Below are positions 46,719-56,602 of a stretch of DNA of 64,000 nucleotides, piece after piece; position 1 is the stretch's first letter; each line of letters begins with the position of its first letter. The stretch covers positions 197,504,353 to 197,568,352 of the forward strand of contig NC_134568.1 of NCBI RefSeq assembly GCF_050947875.1, in the 5' to 3' direction. The notes below the pieces were generated by a model, which was not told where the DNA came from, did not search any database, and saw only the letters and a program-made list of their open reading frames with translations. The stretch comes from Dermacentor variabilis (Eukaryota; Arthropoda; Arachnida; Ixodida; Ixodidae). The translations under genes were made by a program, and so were the position numbers.

Positions 46719-47370
46719 TATCGCATTGACCTCGTTTTCGAGTTTTTTTCATGTGGGGTGCCCAGGATAGCTGCTTATCAAGTATTATGCCAAGAAATCG
46801 ATGCTGTGTGACAATCATTCGAGGGCGTCCTTCCAGATTAAGAGCGAAATTTTTTAACTGCCTCCGAGTGAAGTACAGCTGTCTTTGCGTGTGATAGAAC
46901 CATTCCTCTATGTATCTCAAAAATTGATTAATGATATTTATGCCGTCTTGCAATGCAATCTGAAGGAATTGAGCATTAGTCCCAGATGTCCAAATACACA
47001 CATCGTCTGCATACAGTGAAAACCTTAGCGCACACGTGTCCCGAGCTACAGCGAGAGCACGAAATGGGAAGCTCAGTGTCACAGGATCGCTTAAAGAACG
47101 AATTACTAGAAAAATTCGTGGGACAGACGTGTGAGGAGACAGCATGCCGCCGAAATCGCGCCAGCGCCGTTTGCCTAAATTTTCCGTGCGTCTGCGCATT
47201 ACATTGTAAATTTTATGAGCGTTTTTGTATGCGTCTAAACTTCCGCTCCGTCGGTACGCTCTTTCGGATCGGCGTCTGATGGCTCTTAGGTGTTCATACT
47301 CTCCGTCAAATGCATCATAATCTTTTGGAATTGAGACCTTCTTTGTGCATTTGTTCACACTATTCTGCAA
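46702..47370 (-). pseudogene. I-type LINE EN-RT linker fused to RT palm by an in-frame deletion
   Basis: The N-terminal two-thirds is linker (RRRSERAYRRSGSLDAYKNA HKIYNVMRRRTENLGKRRW). It runs to FPFRALAV and then jumps to CALRFSLYADDVCIWTSG, the catalytic palm motif. Typical I-type RTs have more than 150 residues of fingers and palm between these points. The deletion is in frame, leaving a 222-codon ORF that looks intact but cannot be a working RT. Downstream are LALQDGINIINQFL and RFLGIILDKQLSWAPHM. Confidence 0.88.
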
Positions 47371-48128
47371 AAATTAAAGAAACCGTTCCACCGTTGATTA
47401 ATTTGATCCGTTAGGCGGTACCGAAAAGCTTTCCAGTCGGCTAGTCTGCTGTACCGCTTGATATCATAGTGCACGCTAGGGTGATTTACAAGTATGAGAA
47501 AATGATCACTTCCGCGCGTTTCCATATCTGTTGTCCATCCCACACCATTCACTGGATCACGCGAACACAGGGTAACATCTATGCAGCTTGAATAATTATA
47601 TCCACAAAAAAATGTTGGCGACCCATCGTTTAAAACAGTCAAGTTGCATTTATCTATGGCGCACTCAATAACGTTACCACGTGCATCACAATGATCACTG
47701 CCCCAGATAATGTTGTGTGCATTGAGGTCTCCACATATAGATACATTACAATGAGCTATTTTGAATATATCCACTAGCGGTTCTACTGAAATCTGGTTTG
47801 AAGGTTGTAGATATAGATTAATCACTGTTACGCAGTGCTTACCAAAGGATACTTTACATGCGATGAATTCTGGAAAGTCAGAATCACTGGATTGAATTTG
47901 ATAAGATGGTAAGTCCTTTCTGACGCACAGGAGCACTCTGCTAACAGCACCTTGACGAGACGTCTTGTATATCACATAATTCGAGAGGCGAAAATCGTCA
48001 CTGATTCCTGCCACTTGAATGCAAAATATTGGAAAGTTGTACAAGCAGTTTACGAAAGTCAGCACACTTCCTTCGAAGACTGTTGACATTCCACGGAAAT
48101 ATGGAGACTTTTTGTAGCGGTTATTCAT
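47355..48128 (-). pseudogene. I-type LINE ORF2 start: apurinic-type endonuclease
   Basis: A 257-codon frame starts at the ATG overlapping the ORF1 stop. It contains FPIFCIQVAGISDDFRLSNY (the usual LQET is altered), CVTVINLYLQPS, VSICGDLNAHNIIWGSDHCD ARG (GDLNAHxxxWG box), LTVLNDGSPTF and RGSDHFLIL (SDH box). The catalytic Glu of the QET motif appears to be lost. The N-terminal 30 residues are diverged from family expectation. It remains the longest endonuclease frame in the window. Confidence 0.88.
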
Positions 48129-48705
48129 GTACTGCTTGCCGCAGTTTTGGCTCGGATTGTCGACACAATAGTGCTTCTAGAGGCAACAAAGCCTTCACTT
48201 CTGGTAGGTTGCTTGCTTCCGGCAAAGCAGACAGGATTGCCTTAAGCGCTGCGAAAAGCATTGGCAAAATCAGTTGCGTCACCGATGCGATGGTATGGTC
48301 GCTATCAACTGACGTTACATCTGTTGTAGGTGCGTAAGGTCGTTGAGAACAATGTGTGCGAATATTGGAGATTTCTGGTGTATTACTTTCTGCGTGTTGT
48401 CGTTTGGGTTTCCGTAGCATTGACGCATAAGACTGGGCGCTTGACTGTGATCCTCGTGGATGGTATCTTGATTGCACTGTTGGTTGTTCTCTTGAGGAGG
48501 AATAACTTGTTGGTTCTCTTGGCTGTTGGGGTTCCGGTGTCCGCTGAGGTGGGTGACCTTGCACTGGATGAAGAATTTCAAGGTTTGGGGCGGGTTCATT
48601 GCGTCGCGGTTGTCTTCTATGGATACGTTCATGTCGACGCATTTGTGCCGCTGCCTTTTTCTGAGGGCAGCCTGAGTAGGAGGCGGAAGGCACATCTAGG
48701 CTGAA
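48121..48705 (-). pseudogene. I-type LINE ORF1, C-terminal part
   Basis: The frame starts with ASYSGCPQKKAAAQMRRHER, the end of the zinc-knuckle region, and then has a low-complexity Pro/Gln/Ser-rich linker and a hydrophobic tail (TQLILPMLFAALKAILSALP). It ends in VHE and TAA at 48121-48123. The preceding ORF1 half is displaced to 49472-50320 by the nested LINE. The encoded protein would bind LINE RNA. Confidence 0.8.
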
Positions 48706-49471
48706 GAGAGAGAGAGAGAAGGGAAGAAGGAAAGGCAGGGAGGTTAACCAGACTGAGTCCAGTTTGCTACCCTACACGTGGGGAAGGGAATGGGGAGTGA
48801 AAGAGAGAGAGAGAGAACTTAGGTATAGGATGTCTATAGTCGGGCACACAAGTCTGTTTCCTTCAGGTAGTGAAAAAGCGCTCGAACTGCTTTCTGCGCT
48901 AATGAACTGTGAGGCCAGGCTCCCAAGATCTTCGCTTCCGTAAATGGACTGTCATCCTGTCTATTCAAGGCACACTGGAGAGTCTCACGTTGGTTATCGA
49001 AGCGAGAACAGTGGCACAGAAGTTGACTGATGGTCTCTTCACACTTGCACTTAGCGCACATTGGTGAATCCGCCATTCCAATACGATAGCTGTAGGAGTT
49101 GGTGAATGCTACTCCTACCCACAGCCGACACAGCAGTGTTGCTTCACGTCGTGGAAGATTCGCTGGTAATTTAAGTTTCAGTGATGGGTCGAGGCTGTAT
49201 AAGCGACACTTAGAGTTCTGTGGTGTATGCCAGTAACTTAACGTGATGGTACGAGCGAGACTACGAAGCTCTCTTGCAGCGTGGACTCTCGATAAAGGTA
49301 TAAGGAGTGTCGGCGAGCCAGCCTGTGCACGTCGGGCAGCGTCATCGGCGAGGTGATTACCAACGATGCCTCAATGTCCCGGCAGCCACTGAAATACGAT
49401 ATCATGTCCTCGTTCAGAAGCGCAATGGCAGGTTTCGTTGATTTGTGACACCAGCTGTTCATAATTGCCGT
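48706..49471 (-). mobile_element. 5'-truncated I-type LINE nested in ORF1, with TSD
   Basis: On the minus strand it begins inside RNase H (EQLVSQINETCHCASERGHD, IVFQWLPGH) and continues through a frame containing GNHLADDAARRAQ. Then comes the C-terminal Cys cluster (MADSPMCAKCKCEETISQLL CHCSRF, 48834-49076), ending CARL and stop. A CT-rich 3' UTR (CTCCCTGCCTTTCCTTCTTC) and (TC)n tail follow. The 9-bp sequence TAGGCTGAA at 48697-48705 and 49472-49480 flanks it as a target-site duplication. The family differs from its host LINE and carries the tail I recall from abundant tick LINEs. Confidence 0.85.
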
Positions 49472-50320
49472 TAGGCTGAAAGAATGACTTGCACTCCTTG
49501 TGGTCATGATCTTCTGAGCAGATTTTGCATCGACATGTGCTGTGGCAGTTTTTCGCCATGTGCCCAAATCGCTAGCAATTATAGCAACGAAGTGCTGGTC
49601 CTAGATATTCCTCTACAGTATGACTGGTGAAACCTAAGTCAATTCTTCCTGGAATAGGGCAATCGTCTCTGAAAGTCAGAAATACTGTATGAAGTGGATG
49701 CAACTTTACTGCTCCATTTTCTTGGCGGGAATACTTTATCTGTCTGCATCTTTCAAGGAGCCTAGTTGTTTGTTTGTATACTGCAGAGGCACATGTCTTA
49801 CTTTCCCAACTTTTCGCGTGTATGACTCTGGGATGAAGCGCTTGACTTACAGGCCGCCTGCACTTGAGAGCATCAAAAGGCGTTTTGCGGATGCTAAGGA
49901 AGCAACGCTGACACTGAAACTTCCATCTCTGGTCGTCCTGAAACACTGTACTTTTTCTTTGGAAGCGGAAACTATTTCGGCAGACACTCGGTTTGGATTC
50001 ACTTGCCAAAAAGTAGTATCTTCACTTGTAGGGCGAAAGACAACCGGAATGCCTTCTGCTCGTTTTTTCTGATACGTGACCAAAGTAAATGGTGCATCTT
50101 CACCCACCTTGTCTTCATCACTTAGCTCATAATTAGATCTTGTTCATGCTTGCTGTCCTCTAGACGAGATTTCTTGCTCTCGGCTTCACCGTCAGTCATT
50201 ATTCCTGAAGTCGCCGAAGTTGGTTCCAAGTTGTGAAGAACCAAACGTGCCGGCTTTGTGAAGCTTTGTGACGCCTGCAAGGTCCCAGGCTTTTTGTTAC
50301 TGCCTGTGGTATCATTCATA
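49472..50320 (-). pseudogene. I-type LINE ORF1, N-terminal part with CCHC knuckles
   Basis: From about 50320 the frame reads MNDTTGSNKKPG, then after a stop near 50125 EDAPFTLVTYQKKRAEGIPV VFRPT and later VFLTFRDDCPIPGRIDLGFT. Finally LRCYNC, a stop, then RFGHMAKNCHSTCRCKICSE DHDHKECKS. The last part is a tandem of CCHC/CCHH knuckles typical of I-type ORF1. Several frameshifts and stops occur. It breaks at 49472, where the nested LINE begins. Confidence 0.82.
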
Positions 50321-50500
50321 TGGCTTTCTACACTTGGACGAGCATGCTTGTGACGATGTTCTCGGCTTCCGACCACCGTAGTGGCAGGGTAATAGTAAAA
50401 TACTGAAGTCGTTGCCGCATTATATGGAAATATCGCACGATGAAAGCGGCTGTGTAAATATGCACGCAATTTCGCAAACCGCAAAGTCCAATTTTGTGCC

Positions 50501-51345
50501 GCTTCTTCGGTTCATTTAAGTGTAAATGGACACTGTTCTGGATGTCATCTTGACAAGGCGCATATTTTGCAAGCCGCGCGTTGGTTTGCGGAATTTCGTG
50601 CGTGTAGCCTTATACTAAATCATGCGTGTAACGCCTTCCAGTGAATACTTGTTATGCGCGCATGCATGGTATCGTGCCGTGGAATGCTTGATGCGGGTTC
50701 GGCAAAAATATCGGGGACACCTTTCTTACCTGTACTATGTGCAATGCAGTTCTTTCCATGCCTCGCTATTTTTTTTCTTTCGTTTTTATCGGCTATCTTT
50801 GCTGGAATCAAGACTTCTTGATAGCTGGCATGCGCCGACCAATAAGAAAATTCTGTTACAAAGAATAACGCAGAAGAGTGCTGTCACGGTGTCCTTGATT
50901 GACTCACCTAAGTCTGCTGGCCTCCATTATGCAAGCGTGAGCACCGTAGTTGAAGGTCTTATTTAAAGAAGAAAAAAAAATGAGAAAGATGCCATAGCAC
51001 TGATTAAGCGAACCTTTATAGGAATTCTCGATGTTTATCGGCACCTTCACGGCAAGCCGTTCACGGGATCAGCGGCCTCGCCTTTTTTAGCCCTTCGCAG
51101 ATGGAAATCAGCCCGGCTGTGGGAACCGGTCCGCGTCTGTCTGCGGGGCAGAGAACGAGTGTGCGGGAAGACACCATAGCGCGTGTCGGTGCCAGTTTCC
51201 CGGAACTTTCCGTATGTTCGACCGCCCCGCTTCCTAAGGCGGTCGAAGACAGGTTCTCTTCCGTCGTCTTCATAGTTTTCTTTGCCATGCCTCCTTCAAG
51301 CTTATTTTCACCGTGTCTGCGCGCTCGCTTGCAGTGCTTTCTGCG
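50501..51345. other. No gene recognised
   Basis: Contains T-rich tracts (50768-50785) and a 75-codon minus-strand frame at 51061-51288 (Ser/Thr/Pro-rich) without recognisable domain. It may be the LINE 5' UTR and flanking DNA. Confidence 0.45.
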
Positions 51346-51560
51346 TCATTCATTCATTCATTCATTCATTCAAATAACTTTATTCAGTGCCCTGCGATTT
51401 GGTGGGGTGGTCCTGGACCCCGCCTAGGTTTCGGCCAAGGGTTGTTGGCCCTTGGCGGCTTCCTCGGCTCGCTGGACGGCCCAGAGTTGGTGCTGCAAAT
51501 CCGAGCTGAGCAACACAGACTCCCAGCGCGTGCGCAGGCTGCCGCTGTTTGAGGCTGCGT
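51346..51560 (-). pseudogene. Extreme 3' end of an I-type LINE with (ATTC)n tail
   Basis: In the minus frame the last residues read WESVLLSSDLQHQLWAVQRA EEAAKGQQPLAET before a stop. The WESxLxSxD...VxRAxEAA pattern matches the ends of 8430-8885 and 15710-16090. The 3' UTR contains AATAAAG and ends in an (ATTC/GAAT)n tail at 51346-51371. Only some 200 bp of the element remain, a severe 5' truncation. Confidence 0.72.
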
Positions 51561-52516
51561 CGAATGCGTCAAATATTTAACGTACATCATCTTACGCTCG
51601 GCATTCTTTCTTCAGATTAACGCTGAGGCACAGCAAATGGCTGTGACACACGATGAATAGGTATACTTATAGTAGGGTCAAGTTCTCACTGTGAGCAAAA
51701 TCCCGTTTACTATTATCGTACGTAAATGCAGATTTACATTCAGCCTGACTGTCTCGAAGCGTGGCAGATCGTATACTGACGCACGTGTCCGGAGCAATAC
51801 TGTGCAGATGTCGGGAGTGGCGCGTGATTCTGCAATTTATGCTTGTCATTTGTACCAAAGGCAGAAACTTTATAGTTTGTCACCATCACCTTACGTTTCC
51901 ATGCAGTTACTCTTGTTTGTTCAATATCGAACGGGTGTGCTAACGCTCTTCCTCTTGTTTCGCTTGTGTCATTGGCAGGCTTCCAGAAACGGTGCCTCCA
52001 GTCTGTCTGCAGACTGGTTCATTATCTTGAGGATCTCTGTCCTATAGCTGAGAAAATAGAACGTTTTAGCATAGCGCGATGCGTTACTGCGATACGCGGC
52101 CCGAAGGAATCACATGCGCATGCGCTAGACTATATCGGATATCGGATCGGGCGTCGCGACACGCTGAAATAGCTTTATGAAGGCCAATGTTTCTTCCTTC
52201 GATGTCGTGTCCGAGCTGCGGTGCTGGTGTAGTCCAGCCTCGTTTATTCTCAAGTACAGTGCAGTTCTAGTAGAAATAATTAATTAACGAGCTACCGCTA
52301 GACGTTTCGACGATCTCTGGCGTCAAGGGTGAACTGATACAGGAATGTAAAGATGGCGGATCCACCCTTGAGTTTCGCTTTTGTCTTCTTTCGGCATATC
52401 AAGTCGCCTTATTCTCACGGTACGTATTTGATATTGTACAGATGCGCCATATATGATGTTTTTCAATGGCATCCGACTGATCCGATTCTGCTATTTCCGC
52501 TGCTTTGCATTTCAGT
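51561..52516. other. No gene recognised
   Basis: No domain, RNA gene or known repeat is apparent. Plus-strand frames of 60-118 codons overlap in different phases and look like chance ORFs. Confidence 0.45.
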
Positions 52517-52640
52517 TCCTGCCCGTCGTGGTAGCTTAGTGGCCGTTGCACAGCTCAGACACTATATAGAAGGCGCTGCTTAGGTCGCTAAGCGCGATAT
52601 CCCAGTCCCGGCGGCAGCGGTTGGTATTTGATCTAGAAAA
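52517..52640 (+). mobile_element. Degenerate SINE head
   Basis: CCCGTCGTGGTAGCTTAGTG and a weak B-box-like CCCAGTCCCGGCGGCAGCGG recall the Ruka head, but an extra ~40 bp lies between them and the distal body is missing. Low confidence. Confidence 0.35.
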
Positions 52641-52975
52641 ATGTGGGATCACAAAAGAAAATAAGTGGGCATACTTGGTCACAATAAAAGGCTTATATAG
52701 GCTCGTTAGCTGGTACTTTCATTGGGCACCTAGTAGCACCTATAGTGACGTCCCAAGTTGGCAGCGAGCGACATTTCTTTGAAAACGTGCCATGTATACA
52801 ATGTTCAGTTCTTTGTATATGTTATCGTCCTGGTGGTATTGTGCCGTCATTGTGACTCAGAATGTACATACGTGTCGTCTTTTGTTGAAATAAACGTTTT
52901 TTCCATACACACACGGCCAGAAACTGACAAACCGCAAAGTTGGGGGAAGAGCCAAAGAAAGCCATAGCTTTAAAA

Positions 52976-53233
52976 TGAATGAATTGAAATCTTGAGTTTT
53001 ACGTGCCAGAACCACGTTCTGATTATGAGGCGCGCCATAGTGTTGAGGGACTCGGTGTTAATTTTGACCACTAGAGGCTTTTTAACGTGTCCCCAATGCA
53101 CGGGACACGGGCGTTTTTGCATTTCGCCCCCCATCGGAGTGCGGCAACCGCGACCGGGGTTTGATCGCGCGTAACCTCGTGCTTAGCAACGCAACGCAAC
53201 ACGTACCATAGCCGCTAAGCCACCGCGGCGAGT
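52976..53233 (-). mobile_element. Ruka-like SINE with TSD
   Basis: On the minus strand it starts CGCCGCGGTGGCTTAGCGGC, then a decayed B-box region, GGGGCGAAATGCAAAAACGC, GTTAAAAAGCCTCTAGTGG, GCGCGCCTCATAATCAGAAC and GGCACGTAAAACTC, with a TTCAATTCATTCA tail. TSD-like 15-bp sequences lie at 52961-52975 and 53234-53248 (two mismatches). Confidence 0.85.
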
Positions 53234-53326
53234 GCCATCGCTTTACAAGAATGCGGGACTATCTTATATTACGCAGAGAGAAATTTGGCTCCAGGTATTG
53301 ACGTGTAGAGCTTCGGCATTGTGCAA

Positions 53327-53612
53327 TCACAGCCATGTGTAGATTACGCCTGCCGGTAAGGAAATGTACGATCGCTCCTTTGATCGCACTTCATCGCTGC
53401 CAAGGCGGCAGCTTTTGTATTTCAACGCGACAGCGTTAAGTAGCTCGTGTCTCAGAAAAGTCGGTGCCGGCGGCGTTGACCATGAGCGAAAAATCCCGGA
53501 AGGCAATTCATAAATAAAAACAACTTGCAAGATGGGCTGGGTGGGAATCGAACCAGGGTCTCCGGATTGTGATCGAGACGGAGACGCTACCACTCAGCTA
53601 CGAGTTCGATAG
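53327..53612 (-). mobile_element. tRNA-derived SINE of a second family
   Basis: The minus-strand head, CTCGTAGCTGAGTGGTAGCG and ACCCTGGTTCGATTCCCACC, has clear A- and B-box character. It is followed by CAAGTTGTTTTTATTTATGA, ACGCTGTCGCG words and a body reaching about 53390. The tRNA acceptor stem does not pair, so it is not a tRNA gene. The TTGTTTTT module behind the head also occurs at 55320-55330, marking a family distinct from Ruka. Confidence 0.6.
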
Positions 53613-55254
53613 TTCAAAGCGCGACAAAAGCGCCTCTAGTGAAAGCGGTGTTGCCTTAGAAACGTGCCGTAGAAAGTTATACTGCGGTGTATATCGGTAA
53701 TTACGAGCATGTGAATTACAGAAGTCGCAGTTAAACGAGTAGCGAAGTACGTTTCCGCTACATTTCTTCCGCGCTTGGCGCACACGCAGAGCCATCTTGC
53801 GGCAAACACAGAAGACCCCCTCCTCGCAATGTACGGCGTTGCCCCGACAGGTGGCGAGCCACTCGCCCGCTTCACCCCTTTGTCTCGTCACGAGCATGCC
53901 GAGCGAATGAGTGGGCGGTGCGAACGGGGTGCGACAACGCTATCGCGTTCCACTCTTGAAGGCGAAGCTTAAGCGTCCTGCAATTTTTGTCGCTGGGCTT
54001 GGATTCACTGGACTTTTGTATGGTATGATCTTTTGTTTTTTTTATATGTTCCTATATAAGGCCCAACAAGGATTTGTACGCAACGCATTTGATCAACCAC
54101 TTGAGCTGCATAAGGATACTCTGCATGTATGTGAACTGCAGTGTAGTATATAATTAATTGCTCGTAACAAGCAGTTGCGGAAGAGTGGTTTTAGAAAACA
54201 ACTCACGACGGAAGTCCCCGATTGTAACATTTTGCCTTTAGAAAATACACGGCGATCTTCGCAGTAAAACTTATCAGGTCGGTTGAGCTGCTGCTACATT
54301 CGTAGTTTTCTTCCTGAAAACACCGGATGCTCGGGGATGTGGGTTTCCAGCACCTCCTCTGAAGTTCTAACGCGCAAAAAAAGGCATGCTATAGATATAT
54401 GCTCCAACGTCAGTAACGCTGTACAGAAGCATTTCCGTCGTAAAGCCGATTGGGCGACAGGCTTCTTTCCGTCTTGATTAATCTTTTTTTTTTACATTTA
54501 CTCCATCGTGTTAATTTTATTTTTTACTTCAGTTGATGTATGGAAAGTATTGGTGGGTTCTGCTATTTACATTCAAGGTAGCCCGGACTGCTCGCACTAC
54601 AGTCCCAAACGTAACACGTAGTTAAAAAAACAATTATAAAGAGGTGGGGGGAAGCTGAAATTTGCCGGTGGTTAGAACTCTAACACTGTAAGAAGACATG
54701 CGTCTTTTCTCACGTGGCGCACTTGCCGTTCTCTACGGGCGCGGAACAGCCCAGGCGCCTGCGTCGAATCTTCTATCCTGGTGGTTTCCTGTATACCGCA
54801 GGCATTGGGCGCAGACATAGAGGGAAAGTTGTTTCGCGGCATTGACCCTGGAGCACGCTGGGTGTGCTTGGTATTCGCGCGGACCGGCCAAGCAGAGCGA
54901 AGTGGTGGCCGAGCGGAACTTCGCTTATCGCAGGCAGGGGTAGATGTCCCTCGAGCTACGGTGAGCAGGAAACCCGCGGCGCGCGTCCGGGACCCTCGGG
55001 TGCCGGCGGCTCAATTCGGGTGCCCGCGTTGAGGCGATGATAGTGCGATCGCGACTCTGGCCAGCGAACTGCCGTGCCCCCAATATGCCTGAGCACGGCT
55101 CCGCGGGGAGATCCCTTGACCAGATTGCGAAGGGGCGCAGCGAGAGCCCCGACGGAGATTATATTCTCGAATGCACGCGGCCTGTTTTTGAGTGGATGGT
55201 TTTCCCCTCTGCCTGCAATTGCTTCGTCTCCGTTCTCTTGGCAGTGGGCATCAA
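53613..55254. other. No gene recognised; repeat fragments likely
   Basis: AACGCTATCGCGTTCCACTC and TTGAAGGCGAAGCTTAAGCG (53936-53973) are words I remember from a common tick repeat that also contains the GCGACAGCGTTAAG seen at 53429. 54890-55080 is GC-rich. No protein domain found. Confidence 0.4.
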
Positions 55255-55745
55255 CTGTGAATCCACTCGACTGGGACCCAAATTTTAAAAAAAAGTGCAT
55301 GCGATCTGTGAGCCTATGAAAAAAACAACTGGCCCAAGGTGGGAACGAACCCACGTCTTCGCATCACGCGTGCACCAATTGAGCTACCGCGGCGCCGTTT
55401 TCCCGCCCACTTTCTGGGGTATTTATGCTTATCTGCTAGAACTAACCCTGGAAGTGTTAGCCAGCGCCACCACTCACAGGCATTGGCGACGGATGTGGAA
55501 CATGCTTTCTGCCGCAGGCATCACTAGTGCGTGATCTTTTTGGGTAAAGGCAACCGGTCAATAAACCCGCACATGCTATCTGAAGGCAGCAGTGCTGGCG
55601 GCTTCGAGACCCTCGCTGTGTAATGAACGAGAAGAAAGGAAACCGAGGGGCCCCGATTTTTACTTAAGAAGCCAACAAAGACGCCAAGGACAGCATAGGG
55701 GAAATTACTTGTACTTATTATTTGAACTAAAGAAATGAAAACCTT
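55255..55745 (-). repeat. Composite tRNA-containing dispersed repeat
   Basis: A minus-strand tRNA-like segment (GGCGCCGCGGTAGCTCAATT and CGTGGGTTCGTTCCCACC, 55336-55397) is joined to TTGGGCCAGTTGTTTTTTTC on one side. On the other it is joined to TTTTCCCGCCCACTTTCTGG, TGTTAGCCAGCGCCACCACT, GTGATCTTTTTGGGTAAAGG and AAGCCAACAAAGACGCCAAG. I recall this long combination as one recurrent tick repeat, so the tRNA-like part is probably internal to a larger unit. Family name unknown; ends approximate. Confidence 0.5.
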
Positions 55746-55775
55746 ATGAAGCTGGATGAAAGAGATGGCTGCTTA

Positions 55776-55778
<3 letters not shown>

Positions 55779-55811
<33 letters not shown>
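55779..55811. repeat. (TA)n microsatellite
   Basis: About 16 TA units. Confidence 0.95.
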
Positions 55812-55813
<2 letters not shown>

Positions 55814-56079
55814 AAGATCGCCTGCGGCAGCTCGACAGCGTAATTGCAGTCCTTGAGCTGGGTTATTCGATGCGGCGGACAATACTTGCGTGATAAATCG
55901 AAATACGTAAAAATGCGTAATCCAGGAATTAACAAAATCTCACTAATAATGTTTTTGCTAGTTTCTTTAAGGCACATATTACAATTTACGAAGTGTAGCC
56001 GGTGAGTTTACAAGGCATATCGACTTAGAACGGATTCTGAGGACGGCACCGCGCAACTGGCCGCTCGAGGCACTTTGCG

Positions 56080-56384
56080 TGCATTGGCGGGCCTCTTTCA
56101 CGCTCGGAAAAACACTTTTATGCAGCACGTATTGAGCAGCAGAAAACTGTATGGGGAGTTTTTCATGTTGCTCCACAATTTTCTCATTGACACTTATCAT
56201 CTAATTATAATAATTGAGAAGTTGTTTAATAATTATGACTAATTATCTAACTAGGTGGAATGAAAAAAATAATTTCAGTATCTCCAAGCGATGGCAAGCA
56301 ACATTTCCTTGGTTCTGTCCAGCTACGTGGCACTTGCGTAAGTTTAAATCTTGGTGAATGATAGTTGGGACACCCTGTATATGG
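56080..56384 (-). repeat. Dispersed repeat (long copy 2)
   Basis: Collinear with 16930-17275 plus 17518-17560: TTTGCGTGCATTGGCGGGCC, TTTTCTCATTGACAC, CTTGGTTCTGTCCAGCTACG and the terminal GTTGGGACACCCTGTATA. Unlike copy 1 it has no SINE inside, which confirms the copy 1 boundaries. A SINE sits immediately beyond its right end. Confidence 0.65.
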
Positions 56385-56385
56385 T

Positions 56386-56589
56386 ACCTGCCATGGTTGT
56401 TTAGTGGCTATGGTGTTGAACAACTAAAAGCACGAGGCTGCGGGATCGAATCCCGGCCACGGCGGCCGCATTTCGATGGGGGCTATATACGAAAACACCC
56501 GTGTACTTAAGATTTAGGTGCCCCATCACGGCGTGCTTCATAATGAGATCGTGGTTTTTGCATGTAAAACTCCATAATAATTTTTTAAA
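56386..56589 (+). mobile_element. Ruka-like SINE with internal deletion and TSD
   Basis: Head GCCATGGTTGTTTAGTGGCT and B box GGGATCGAATCCCGG are intact. The body lacks the GTTAAAGAACCCCAGGTGG section: TTAGGTG runs directly into CCCCATCACGGCGTGC. TSDs of 13 bp with one mismatch lie at 56373-56385 and 56590-56602, so it landed in the end of the neighbouring dispersed repeat. Confidence 0.85.
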
Positions 56590-56602
56590 CCCCGTATATG
56601 GT

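Larger units (their letters stand above)
45100..50500 (-). mobile_element. Two-ORF I-type LINE with RNase H, internally deleted and carrying a nested LINE
   Basis: Minus strand order: ORF1 with a CCHC region, ORF2 with EN, RT, RNase H and a Cys-rich tail. The end points are approximate (3' UTR to about 45100, 5' UTR above 50320). ORF2 lacks most of the RT fingers and palm, and its RNase H has lost the first catalytic Asp. ORF1 is interrupted by a 5'-truncated LINE (48706-49471). ORF1's stop and ORF2's start overlap in ATGAATAA (48121-48128), suggesting termination-reinitiation in the live ancestor. Confidence 0.85.

Noticed and set aside
51061..51288. 75-codon minus-strand ORF as LINE ORF1
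   Set aside because: Adjacent to a LINE 3' fragment on the wrong side to be its ORF1, and no zinc knuckle or coiled coil is visible.
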